Shown: one piece after another, positions 26,319 through 34,872 of the stretch
How the letters are laid out: the number at the start of each line of letters is the position of its first letter
How positions within the stretch are numbered: the first letter of the stretch is position 1
Source of the DNA: Candidatus Poribacteria bacterium
Lineage (GTDB): Bacteria; Poribacteria; WGA-4E; WGA-3G
Length of the DNA: 64,000 nucleotides
Direction: 5' to 3'
NCBI GenBank assembly: GCA_003635315.1
Contig: PYJD01000025.1
Coordinates: forward strand, 39,695-103,694
Made by a program: the position numbers and the translations under genes
Notes under the pieces: generated by a model
The model's database searches: none
What the model was told of the DNA's origin: nothing
The model's input: the letters and a program-made list of their open reading frames with translations, nothing else

Positions 26319-27659
26319 ATGAACCAAACAAAGCCGGAACCTGCCACTGCTGGAATTGATTCTGAACAGACATCCGTTGGGAGTGTTTTTGTTTCTAATT
26401 ATCCGCCATATTCTGCTTGGAATGAATCAGCAGTTCCAGATGTACATAATGCATTTTCCAATGAACCACTGGACAATGCAACATTAGGTCTATATCTACA
26501 TATTCCTTTCTGTCGCAAACGTTGTAAATTCTGTTATTTTCGAGTTTATACGGATAAAAATAGTTCTGAAATAGATACATATCTCAATGCACTTTCTAAA
26601 GAAATCGAACTATATAGCAGACAACCTGCATTAGTCAACCGTCCACTAAGATTTATATACTTCGGTGGTGGCACCCCCTCATATATCAGTGTAAAACATC
26701 TAAACACACTCGTCGAAAGAGTAAAAAAAGTGTTTCCTTGGGATGACGCTGAAGAAGTTGCATTCGAATGTGAACCGGGTACATTGACACAAAAGAAATT
26801 AGAAGCTATAAAAGGAATAGGTGTCACCCGTTTAAGTCTCGGGGTCGAGAACTTAAATGACGACATCCTCGAAGAGAACGGTCGGGCACATCTCTCAAAA
26901 GAGGTATACAGAATTAATCCTTGGATTAAGGAATTAAATTTTGATCAAGTTAACATTGACCTTATTTCTGGAATGATTGGTGAAACATGGGAAAGTTGGC
27001 AGGATACTGTTCAAAAAACTATTCAACTCGATCCTGATAGCATTACGGTCTATCAACTTGAACTGCCTTTTAATACGGTTTATTCAAAAGATATTCTCGA
27101 TGGAGATGCATTACCTGTTGCTGATTGGAAACTTAAAAGGGAATGGCATCAGTATGCTTTTGAGCAATTCATTCAAGCAGGATATCAACAGTCAAGTGCA
27201 TATACGGTTTTGAAAAAAAACAAACCTTGTAAGTTTGTATACCGTGACGCAGTGTGGCAAGGAAGTGATATGATTGGTACTGGGGTAGCATCTTTTTCTC
27301 ATCTAAGTGGTATTCACTTTCAAAATGCTCCTTCATGGGGAGATTATCTCAACACGATTGAAGCAGGTGAACTACCCATATATCGTGCGTTTAAACCTAC
27401 AGATGATGAAAAACTCACTCGAGAGATGATCTTACAACTAAAGCTTGGAAAAATTAATCCATCCTATTTTCAATCAAAGTTTAATGCTGATATCTTGACG
27501 CTCTATAGTACAGAATTTGAGAAACTACAGAACGAAAGTATGCTGCGAATTCAATCAGATCAAGATGAGATCCAACTTACACAGAAGGGATTACTGCAGG
27601 TTGATGGTCTACTACCTGTGTTTTATGCCCCTGAATATCAGAATACAAGGTATACATAA
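26319..27659 (+). CDS. HemW/HemN-like radical SAM protein
   Basis: A 446-residue product from ATG 26319 (AAAGGA eight bases upstream); a TTG at 26265 is in frame but has no site. The iron-sulfur motif is C-x3-C-x2-C in 'HIPFCRKRCKFCYFRV' (about residues 66-81 from this start), followed by 'FIYFGGGTPSYIS' and 'RLSLGVENLNDDIL', the HemN/HemW hallmarks. The residue after CxxC is Tyr rather than the Asp common in HemW. The N-terminal 50 residues are extra. HemW is a haem chaperone and HemN a coproporphyrinogen dehydrogenase. Placement in this cluster suggests a tailoring role instead, possibly a methyltransferase-like or cyclising reaction. Confidence 0.8.
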   Translation: MNQTKPEPATAGIDSEQTSVGSVFVSNYPPYSAWNESAVPDVHNAFSNEPLDNATLGLYLHIPFCRKRCKFCYFRVYTDKNSSEIDTYLNALSKEIELYSRQPALVNRPLRFIYFGGGTPSYISVKHLNTLVERVKKVFPWDDAEEVAFECEPGTLTQKKLEAIKGIGVTRLSLGVENLNDDILEENGRAHLSKEVYRINPWIKELNFDQVNIDLISGMIGETWESWQDTVQKTIQLDPDSITVYQLELPFNTVYSKDILDGDALPVADWKLKREWHQYAFEQFIQAGYQQSSAYTVLKKNKPCKFVYRDAVWQGSDMIGTGVASFSHLSGIHFQNAPSWGDYLNTIEAGELPIYRAFKPTDDEKLTREMILQLKLGKINPSYFQSKFNADILTLYSTEFEKLQNESMLRIQSDQDEIQLTQKGLLQVDGLLPVFYAPEYQNTRYT

Positions 27660-27701
27660 CCTATACCAAGTTGGAATCCTGAGCAAAGGTCTGATACAGA
27701 T

Positions 27702-28961
27702 ATGATAGATATACAGTTAAACCGATTGAGAGAGATGTTAATACCGGTTTATAAGTCAAATACCTTCTATAAAAGGAAGTTAAAGCATTCTGGATTTTCC
27801 AATCCTAATGAAATTCAAACGTTTTCAGATTACCAGAATCTTCCTTTTACGACGAAGGATGAACTGAGCACAGATCAAGTAACCCATCCACCATACGGAA
27901 CAAATTTAACCTTTCCACAAGACCAGTATACCTGTGTCCACCAAACCTCAGGCACAACGGGTTCTCCTATTCGCTGGTTAGATACAGGAGAATCATGGGA
28001 TTGGTGGGGTAAATGTTGGCGTGATATCTATAAAGCCGCAGGAGTTACCCCCTCTGACAGGTTAATGATCGCTTTTTCATTTGGACCCTTTATCGGGTTC
28101 TGGAGCGCATATCATGGTGCTCAACAACTTGGAGCATTCACCATACCAAACGGAGGGATGACATCTGATCAACGTATACGTGCTATTCTTACGAATGATG
28201 TGACTGTCCTTATATGTACACCTACCTATGCTTTACGTCTGGCAGAAGTAGCTAAACAGGAGGGTGTCGATTTAAGTTCTGAATCTAAGGTAAGGATTAC
28301 AATTCATGCTGGTGAACCGGGGGCAAGTCTACAATCTACAAAACAACGGATTGAAGATGGGTGGGGAGCAAAAGCTTACGACCATATTGGGGCAACCGAA
28401 GTTGGCGCATGGGGGGTTATGTGTAAATCACAATACGGTGTCCATCTAAACGAAGACGAATTTATATGTGAAGTGATTGACCCACATTCTGGGAAGCATG
28501 CGGATGAGGGTGAGTTGGTCATTACCAATTTAGGACGGGTTGGGATGCCTGTCATACGGTACAGGACGGGGGATTTTGTCAAATTAAAGTCAGAACAATG
28601 TCCTTGTGGAAGTCAGCATCGTATCCTTGATGGTGGTGTGGTGGGACGGTTAGATAACGCGATAATTATACGTGGATTAAATGTATACCCGGCAACAATT
28701 GAAAATATTATCTTAAAGGTCCAAGATGTTCGTGAGTTTGCTATTCGTGTTTACTCTGGAGATATATTTGATGAACTGGAAATCCAAATTGAAACGACGA
28801 ATCCAAACTCTGATGAAACAGAATTCGAGGTCACTGCAGCTATACGAGATGAATTAGGATTAAGAACGAATGTTAAAACTGTGCCAAATGGAACTTTACC
28901 ACGTTATGAACTGAAATCAAAACGATTCACTGATGAACGAAATGTAAAATATAACAGTTAA
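27702..28961 (+). CDS. Phenylacetate-CoA ligase-like adenylate-forming enzyme
   Basis: A 419-residue PaaK-type ANL enzyme. Motifs are 'VHQTSGTTGSPIRW' (about 85-98, ATP loop), 'DHIGATEVGAWG', 'GELVITNLGRVGMPVIRYRTGDFV' (about 265-288), the Cys-x-Cys zinc knuckle 'QCPCGSQHRILDGGVVGR', and the lid domain 'IIIRGLNVYPATIENII' onwards. It has full length with the C-terminal domain, unlike the short homologue at 18.8 kb. It should activate an aromatic or acyl acid as adenylate and CoA thioester. It lies between the radical SAM gene and a halogenase-like flavoprotein, with short gaps (42 and 20 bases). Confidence 0.85.
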   Translation: MIDIQLNRLREMLIPVYKSNTFYKRKLKHSGFSNPNEIQTFSDYQNLPFTTKDELSTDQVTHPPYGTNLTFPQDQYTCVHQTSGTTGSPIRWLDTGESWDWWGKCWRDIYKAAGVTPSDRLMIAFSFGPFIGFWSAYHGAQQLGAFTIPNGGMTSDQRIRAILTNDVTVLICTPTYALRLAEVAKQEGVDLSSESKVRITIHAGEPGASLQSTKQRIEDGWGAKAYDHIGATEVGAWGVMCKSQYGVHLNEDEFICEVIDPHSGKHADEGELVITNLGRVGMPVIRYRTGDFVKLKSEQCPCGSQHRILDGGVVGRLDNAIIIRGLNVYPATIENIILKVQDVREFAIRVYSGDIFDELEIQIETTNPNSDETEFEVTAAIRDELGLRTNVKTVPNGTLPRYELKSKRFTDERNVKYNS

Positions 28962-28981
28962 TAGTAAATACAACAATAGAC

Positions 28982-30271
28982 ATGAATCAACACGCAAAAT
29001 ACGATACAATAATTATCGGCGGAGGTCCCGCAGGGAGTACTGCTGCAACCCTAATTGCACAACAAGGGTATCGAGTGCTGCTCTTGGAACGGGATTCTGA
29101 ACCAACGTTTAAAATTGGTGAATCTCTGATTCCTTCAACATACTGGACATTCAAACGCCTTGGAATGCTTGAGAAACTAAGAAAAAGCCATTTTCCACAG
29201 AAGTATAGTGTACAGTTTTTCACACGAACTGGAAAAGCCACAAATCCATTTTACTTCTTTGAAACAAATCCACATGAGAGTTCAGTAACATGGCAGGTCT
29301 TGCGAAGTGAATTCGACCAAATGTTATTAGATAATGCCGTTGAAAAAGGTGTTGAAGTACGAAGGGGTGTAAGTGTTAGACAAGTTCTTTTTGATGGAGA
29401 CAAAGCAATCGGTGTCTCTACACAGACGACAGTTAATGGGAACATACAAGAAAAACAACAACAGACAATTCATGGCACAGTAATTGTTGATTCCACAGGA
29501 CAGCGATCCCTTATTGGTAGACAATTAAATCTGAATACTGTTGATCCAAATCTGAAAAAAGCATCACTTTTCACACATTATGAAGGTGGATACCGAGATC
29601 CAGGAATTGACGAAGGGGCAACCCTTATACTACATACTGAAGAAAAAGATTCATGGTTTTGGTCTATCCCACTGCCATACAACCGGACAAGTATAGGGGT
29701 TGTAGGAGAATTAGATTATCTTCTACAGAACCGAAGAGATACAGATGGTAAACTTGATGCACAAAAGATATTTGAGGAAGAATTGGGTAAGTGTCCACCA
29801 TTAAAGGATCGATTGGAAGGGGCAAAACAACTATTTCCTATTCAAACAACCAAAGATTTCTCGTATCGAGCACGGCGAATTGCTGGACAGAATTGGTTGC
29901 TTATCGGAGACGCATTCGGTTTCTTAGACCCTGTATATTCAACTGGATTATTCTTAGCGTTGAAATCTGGAGAAATGGCATCAGATGTAATTGTTGATGC
30001 ATTCAAAGAGAACGATTTTTCTGAAAATCAGTTGGGGAGTTTTGGACAAACTTTTGTTGATGGAATGGAAGCGTTTAGAAAATTGGTATATGCATTCTAT
30101 ACAAAAGAATTTAGTTTTGCTCGTTTTCTGTCAGAATACCCAGAGCATCTTGGAGGTATTGTTGACATACTAAGTGGCGATGTCTATAGAAGAGATGTAA
30201 CAAATATCTTTCCAGATATGTCCAAGATGTGTTATTTTCCACCAGAAGTTCCGTTAAGCTCTGCTAAATAA
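28982..30271 (+). CDS. FAD-dependent oxidoreductase, flavin halogenase-like
   Basis: A 429-residue flavoprotein. The FAD-binding motif is 'DTIIIGGGPAGSTAA' (about 8-22). 'FKIGESLIPSTYW' (about 43-55) and a lysine in 'HFPQKYSVQFF' (about 75) match positions in flavin-dependent halogenases. 'DSWFWSIPLP' (about 222-231) contains W-x-W-x-I-P, the motif used to recognise halogenases. 'LLIGDAFGFLDPVYSTG' (about 308-324) is the second FAD motif. It could halogenate or hydroxylate a carrier-bound or free aromatic product; related geranylgeranyl-reductase-like proteins share much of this. It is the last gene of the run, 20 bases after the PaaK-like gene. Confidence 0.78.
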   Translation: MNQHAKYDTIIIGGGPAGSTAATLIAQQGYRVLLLERDSEPTFKIGESLIPSTYWTFKRLGMLEKLRKSHFPQKYSVQFFTRTGKATNPFYFFETNPHESSVTWQVLRSEFDQMLLDNAVEKGVEVRRGVSVRQVLFDGDKAIGVSTQTTVNGNIQEKQQQTIHGTVIVDSTGQRSLIGRQLNLNTVDPNLKKASLFTHYEGGYRDPGIDEGATLILHTEEKDSWFWSIPLPYNRTSIGVVGELDYLLQNRRDTDGKLDAQKIFEEELGKCPPLKDRLEGAKQLFPIQTTKDFSYRARRIAGQNWLLIGDAFGFLDPVYSTGLFLALKSGEMASDVIVDAFKENDFSENQLGSFGQTFVDGMEAFRKLVYAFYTKEFSFARFLSEYPEHLGGIVDILSGDVYRRDVTNIFPDMSKMCYFPPEVPLSSAK

Positions 30272-30318
30272 GACGAGTGTAAAGAATAATGGAACATAAC
30301 AGTCTAACATTTATTTTT

Positions 30319-30457
30319 TTATTGTAAACATTGAAAATAATAACACAAAATCCCTGTAGGAGCGATCTCCGAATCGCGATTTAACTCGGTGATAGTTGGG
30401 AATCGGAGTTCCCTCCTACATCTCAAAATGTACCATTAATTCAATAGTTTACTATAA
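30319..30457. repeat. MITE-like element, family 1 (139 bp)
   Basis: Ends TTATTGTAAAC and GTTTACTATAA with the same palindromic cargo as 6007-6145 (arms TGTAGGAGCGATCTCCGAAT and AATCGGAGTTCCCTCCTACA). The right end reads into TATAAT (30453-30458), 29 bases before the TAXI gene start, so it could serve as its -10. Confidence 0.7.
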
Positions 30458-30487
30458 TATCAAGATTTGAAAAATAATGGAGTAAAC

Positions 30488-31468
30488 ATGAAAACTATCA
30501 AAAAACATACAATTATAATTCCTGTTATCTTGGCATTGTTGGTATATATCGGATGTGATAATACCTCCAAGAAGGAGTTTATCAGTATTGGCACCGCACC
30601 TATAGGTGGAGCGTTTAATGCTGTTGGTGGTGCAATTGCAGATGTTGTAAATCGTAATTCAACAGAAATGAACTGGGAAGTTACCGCTGAAGGAACAAAA
30701 GGAACTCAAGAAAACATCCGTCTTTTGGTTGAGGATGATAGAAGTATAGAGTTTGCCCTCGCTAATGCTGCAATTTCATATTTTGCTGTCCGTGGCGAAG
30801 GGGCATGGAAGACAGAACATCCAATCCGCTCAGTTATGACACTTGCTCCAAATGTGGCATTGTTTGTTGCGAAGAAATCTTCTGAGATTAACTCAATCCA
30901 GGACCTGAAAGGAAAACGCGTCGTTGTTGGTCCATCGGGGGCTGGATTTGAATATTTCTTGAGACCTGTATTAGAGGAACATGGTGTTACCTATGATGAT
31001 TTCACACCACTCAATGATACATATAGTGCCGCGGTGAATCTATTGGCAGACGGGGCAGCTACTGCTGCTTTTATCGGTGGAGCCGTGCCAACACCCGCTG
31101 TGAAGCAAGCTTCCGCAGCACAAGATATTATGTTTATCCCTTTTGACAAAATGGCTAAGGATGCTCTTGTAAACAAGTATCCCTTCTTCTCATCAATCAC
31201 TATTCCTGCCACTGCTTATGAGAAGGTCTTAACCGAACCATTTGAAACTATGAATGTCGGTTCCATGCATTTAATCACTGCAGAGTCAGTTGATGAGAAC
31301 ACTGTCTATGAGTTTACAAAAACACTATACAACAATCGAGCCGAAGTTGTAAAAGCTCACAAAGCAGGTAATGCAATTAACCCTAAAAATGTCATAAAAG
31401 ACACGGGTACACCCTTTCATCCAGGCGCAATACGTTTCTATAAGGAGATTGGTATTTGGAAGGAATAA
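30488..31468 (+). CDS. TAXI-family TRAP transporter solute-binding lipoprotein
   Basis: A 326-residue product from ATG 30488 (GGAG eight bases upstream); a TTG at 30467 is less likely. The lipoprotein signal ends 'LLVYIGC' with Cys at about residue 22. TAXI features are 'ISIGTAPIGGAFNAVGGAIADVVN' (about 33-56), 'TEGTKGTQENIRLL' in altered form ('TAEGTKGTQENI'), 'KGKRVVVGPSGAGFEYF' and 'LADGAATAAFIGGAVPTPAV'. It delivers an organic acid or similar solute to a TRAP permease. No permease is adjacent, but a fused permease lies at 52.7 kb. The gene follows a family-1 repeat that may supply its promoter. Confidence 0.88.
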   Translation: MKTIKKHTIIIPVILALLVYIGCDNTSKKEFISIGTAPIGGAFNAVGGAIADVVNRNSTEMNWEVTAEGTKGTQENIRLLVEDDRSIEFALANAAISYFAVRGEGAWKTEHPIRSVMTLAPNVALFVAKKSSEINSIQDLKGKRVVVGPSGAGFEYFLRPVLEEHGVTYDDFTPLNDTYSAAVNLLADGAATAAFIGGAVPTPAVKQASAAQDIMFIPFDKMAKDALVNKYPFFSSITIPATAYEKVLTEPFETMNVGSMHLITAESVDENTVYEFTKTLYNNRAEVVKAHKAGNAINPKNVIKDTGTPFHPGAIRFYKEIGIWKE

Positions 31469-31482
31469 CGGTCTAAAAAGAT

Positions 31483-31511
31483 TTGACAGGAATTGCTTTT
31501 AATGGTAATAT
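31483..31511 (+). promoter_or_regulatory. Sigma-70 promoter of the tRNA pair
   Basis: TTGACA (31483-31488), 17-base spacer, TATAAT-like TAATAT (31506-31511), then tRNA-Phe starting 12 bases later. The spacing and -35 are consensus. Confidence 0.8.
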
Positions 31512-31523
31512 ATTCTACCTGAT

Positions 31524-31596
31524 GCCGAGATAGCTCAGTCGGTAGAGCAGTAGACTGAAAATCTATGTGTCGGCAGTTCGATTCTGCCTCTCGGCA
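31524..31596 (+). tRNA. tRNA-Phe (GAA)
   Basis: The full cloverleaf can be drawn. The 7-bp acceptor GCCGAGA pairs with TCTCGGC with discriminator A, followed by D-arm GCTCAGTCGGTAGAGC, anticodon stem GTAGA/TCTAT around loop CTGAAAA (anticodon GAA), and T-arm GGCAG-TTCGATT-CTGCC. CCA is not encoded. Confidence 0.95.
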
Positions 31597-31619
31597 TTTT
31601 GCTATTTAAGCATTTACAA

Positions 31620-31691
31620 GCCGGTGTAGCTCAGTGGAAGAGCAACTGATTCGTAATCAGTAGGTCGGAGGTTCAAATCCTCTCATCGGCT
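31620..31691 (+). tRNA. tRNA-Thr (CGT)
   Basis: Acceptor GCCGGTG pairs with CATCGGC (one G-U). The D-arm is GCTCAGTGGAAGAGC, the anticodon stem ACTGA/TCAGT surrounds TTCGTAA (anticodon CGT, reading ACG), and the T-arm is GGAGG-TTCAAAT-CCTCT with a G-U. It is 23 bases after tRNA-Phe and probably shares its promoter. CCA is not encoded. Confidence 0.93.
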
Positions 31692-31826
31692 TCTTCGTAA
31701 ACCCACCCTATCACTCTTCACAATAACACTAATCCTGCAATATACATCCCATTAGCACCTGTTTTTTCTACTTCCGATGCTGTATACACTACAGGTTGGA
31801 AAATTGGACACTCTGGTAGGAGAGAT

Positions 31827-32897
31827 TCAATTATTCTGTTCTTTTTCCGTTGCTATATCTTCTTCTAATGACTTGATTATTGCTAAGAAAGTTGAATGCG
31901 GTTCAAGTTTGTAAACCTGCTGATACATTTCAAGTGCTTGTTCCTTATCTCGAAGATAGCTCTCATAAATTTCTGCCATCTCCTGCCAAGCCTGTACTTC
32001 CGTTGGGTCGAGTTCTACAATTTCTTCATATACCTCTAAAGCATCAGCATAGGGACGGGTGGCTGCTTCACGCTTTAAAGCACTTGCTCGATAATAGAGT
32101 AATCCAATTAGATCGTTTACAATTTCTTGCATTCCAGGATACAACTGATTCGCTTCTTTCAAGAGAATTATAGATTGGGATTCAAGCCTTGACATTTCAG
32201 CATAGTCTTCATTTGTAAGTTCACGATCTAAGAATCGATAACTTTGAAACATCTTATTGTAGGTTCGAGACAACTGTAATCTTGCGAGTATTCCAATGGG
32301 GGCTTTTTCAGATGATACATTCTTTAGATCGGTGTCATTATTAATTGCTTCTAAATAATGGAATGATGCATCCGAGTATTGTTTTCTTCCTTGATATAGC
32401 ACACCCAGAAGGTAGTGTGCTTCAGCATTACCCGCATTTTTATCAATAACTGATATAAAATGATTAGCGGCTTCTTCTTGATTACTTAAATCTCTATACA
32501 ACTTACCACTGAGGAGTAATACTTGCTCATCTTCAGGATTTATGATTGAGGCATTTTTCAGACGAGACCACGCATCTTTTACCCAACTACTTTGTGAATA
32601 AATCTCAGCTATACGGAGATTAGCATGTAAACGTGTTTCTGCATTGGCATCAGTTTTTGCTTGATCCATTGCAATTAATGCTTGCCAATAAAGTAGAATG
32701 GCATCTCCAAAATCCTGCTTCGCAAACAAGGTGTCAGCCTCTGTAATTAAGTTTTCTACTTGCGATAGAGGGTATAATTCCTGTTCACTGTTACTCTTCT
32801 GTATAAGGATTGCAGCGATTGCTATGAAAACTATTATCGCAAATATCTCTGTATATATTAACCAACGTCGAGATGAAAAGAGAGATCTATTTTCCAT
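31827..32897 (-). CDS. Membrane-anchored TPR protein
   Basis: A 356-residue protein with one N-terminal membrane segment ('IYTEIFAIIVFIAIAAILI', about 13-31) and then tetratricopeptide repeats: 'LYWQALIAMDQAK', 'AWSRLKNASIINPEDEQVLLLSGKLYRDL', 'NAEAHYLLGVLYQGRKQYSDASFHYLEAI', and 'VQAWQEMAEIYESYLRDKEQALEMYQQVYKLEP'. It is probably a periplasmic scaffold. GGGAG lies five bases before ATG. The gene starts 15 bases after dsbD's stop, suggesting co-transcription with DsbD and perhaps a link to cytochrome or disulfide assembly. That link is inferred from position. Confidence 0.8.
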   Translation of the reverse strand: MENRSLFSSRRWLIYTEIFAIIVFIAIAAILIQKSNSEQELYPLSQVENLITEADTLFAKQDFGDAILLYWQALIAMDQAKTDANAETRLHANLRIAEIYSQSSWVKDAWSRLKNASIINPEDEQVLLLSGKLYRDLSNQEEAANHFISVIDKNAGNAEAHYLLGVLYQGRKQYSDASFHYLEAINNDTDLKNVSSEKAPIGILARLQLSRTYNKMFQSYRFLDRELTNEDYAEMSRLESQSIILLKEANQLYPGMQEIVNDLIGLLYYRASALKREAATRPYADALEVYEEIVELDPTEVQAWQEMAEIYESYLRDKEQALEMYQQVYKLEPHSTFLAIIKSLEEDIATEKEQNN

Positions 32898-32912
32898 TAA
32901 TTTCTCCCATAC

Positions 32913-34790
32913 TTACTGTACAGAGTTATTTGCTTTCCTTTCAACTTCATCAATTATTTTCATCATATTCTCCGCATTAACGAATTTTTCAATCCGCTCT
33001 AATACTTCACCTGAAGAATTCAAGAATAAGACAACTGGTAAACCACGGATTTTATACTTCTCTGTTAAAACCTTGTCTGATTCCGCGCTAAAGTCAAGTT
33101 TGACAGTGATATAGTCCTTCAGTCTATCTACAACTTCTTGATTTGAGAAAGTCTTATGGTCTAATTCATTACAGGCACCACACCACGTTGCGTAGAAATC
33201 AAGCATTACCAATTTGTCTTCCAGTTTTGCGTTTGTTAATGCAGTCGGCTCATCATATTCCCAGTTTAAATGCGGTCCAGCTGCAGGTTGCTGTATTCCA
33301 CCAAGGATCATATATGAACCCAGAATTGCAAGCGCTAAACCAAATGTTTTTTGGACACGCAACTTAGATGAAATACCACTATAACGTTCTTTCAATTTAC
33401 CTAACCATAGTCCAACCAACACAAGTGCACCTGCAAATGCGAAAAATGGATATGAATTCTGAAGAAAACTCTTTAATCCAGAGAATACCTCTACATCCTT
33501 AAGGAAAAAGAGTGCCATTGTGATTATCGCAATACCAAATATATTCTCTAATACATACATCCATCCACCAGAACGAGGTAAAGAGGAAATTAATCCAGAA
33601 AATGTACCAATGCAGATAAAAAGTAAACCCATCCCAAGAGCATAGGTAAACATAAGCCAAAAGCCAATTAACACACTTTGAGTAGTCGCAATATATGCTA
33701 ACACTGCTGCCAAAGCTGGACCTGTACAGGGCGCTGCGATCACGCCGGCGACTGTTCCCATAGCAAATGCACCAATAAATCCTGTACCACCTACTGTATT
33801 GAGTTTGTTCTGTATTGAACTTGGCAACCTAATTTCAAAGACACCAAACATTGAGAGTCCTAAAGAGAAAAGTACTACACTAATGAACCCAATTACCCAA
33901 GGGTTTGCCATTATCTGACCAAATACTGCACCTGTTGAGGCTACAGCTACACCCAATATCGAATAAGTTAATACTATGCCAAATACATAGACCAGAGAGA
34001 GTAAAAATGATTTGAAGACACCTGTGGATTCATTAGCACCAAAGACTGATACTGTAATTGGAATTAAGGGATACACACAAGGTGTAAGACTTGTTACAAT
34101 TCCACCTGCAAACACAAATATAAATGCTAACCACAAATTTCCACCCGATAATGCTCCAGCAATACCACCTTCATTATCGTTGTTGGTGGGTTTATTCACC
34201 GAAACTGTTCCAAACTCTATACCAGTAAAAATATCCTCATTTACCCGTTGGATCATCTCCTCTGTACTCACAATGTCTATCGGTATAGAAATATTTTGTG
34301 TTTCAGGTAATAGACATTGTTCATCACTACAGGCTTGATAACCTAACTCAAGGTTCAAAGTCATCGGGGCAATTGAGGCACTATTGGATAAAGTTGCTGG
34401 AATTCCAATTTTGATTGTGTCATGATAGACAGGTGCTGTACCAATAGATGCTATATCAAGTGTATCTCCTTCTGGATATACAATCTCACCAAATGTCATA
34501 TTTGGAATTTTTGGTAATGTAATTTCGGTAGGAAAGAGTCCTTCCCGTGAAGGATTTGCGTTGATATGCCAACCTTTGGTTATATCTACCGCAATTGCTA
34601 TCTGAAATTGACTTCCCGGTTGAACTTTATCTAATGAGATAAATCCTTCAGCACTTATCTTATCAATAAGACCATTATCGGATGGACCAAAGTCTGGAAA
34701 CTGAGCGGATAAACTAAATGGTAAAAATACTGTTATTAGAAATATTAGGATGGCGAAATGTGGTTTCTTAATCTCGGTTTTATATTGCAT
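32913..34790 (-). CDS. dsbD: Thiol:disulfide interchange protein DsbD
   Basis: A 625-residue protein of full DsbD layout. It has a signal peptide (about 1-30), a periplasmic alpha domain (about 35-175, with 'GYQACSDEQCLLPET' carrying the Cys pair) and an eight-helix CcdA-like membrane domain (about 215-490, with 'LTPCVYPLIPITV' and 'APCTGPALAAVL' cysteines). The C-terminal thioredoxin domain ends with the active site 'FYATWCGACNEL' (about 533-544). It passes electrons from cytoplasmic thioredoxin to periplasmic reductases and cytochrome c maturation. AGGAG precedes the ATG. It is followed by a TPR gene in the same operon. Confidence 0.92.
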   Translation of the reverse strand: MQYKTEIKKPHFAILIFLITVFLPFSLSAQFPDFGPSDNGLIDKISAEGFISLDKVQPGSQFQIAIAVDITKGWHINANPSREGLFPTEITLPKIPNMTFGEIVYPEGDTLDIASIGTAPVYHDTIKIGIPATLSNSASIAPMTLNLELGYQACSDEQCLLPETQNISIPIDIVSTEEMIQRVNEDIFTGIEFGTVSVNKPTNNDNEGGIAGALSGGNLWLAFIFVFAGGIVTSLTPCVYPLIPITVSVFGANESTGVFKSFLLSLVYVFGIVLTYSILGVAVASTGAVFGQIMANPWVIGFISVVLFSLGLSMFGVFEIRLPSSIQNKLNTVGGTGFIGAFAMGTVAGVIAAPCTGPALAAVLAYIATTQSVLIGFWLMFTYALGMGLLFICIGTFSGLISSLPRSGGWMYVLENIFGIAIITMALFFLKDVEVFSGLKSFLQNSYPFFAFAGALVLVGLWLGKLKERYSGISSKLRVQKTFGLALAILGSYMILGGIQQPAAGPHLNWEYDEPTALTNAKLEDKLVMLDFYATWCGACNELDHKTFSNQEVVDRLKDYITVKLDFSAESDKVLTEKYKIRGLPVVLFLNSSGEVLERIEKFVNAENMMKIIDEVERKANNSVQ

Positions 34791-34872
34791 CAGTCAGTTC
34801 TCCTAAGAGAAGATAAATTCGAGTGCAGCTTGCCATGTTTAGTGGTGTTAAAAATTCATAAATGATTTTAAT

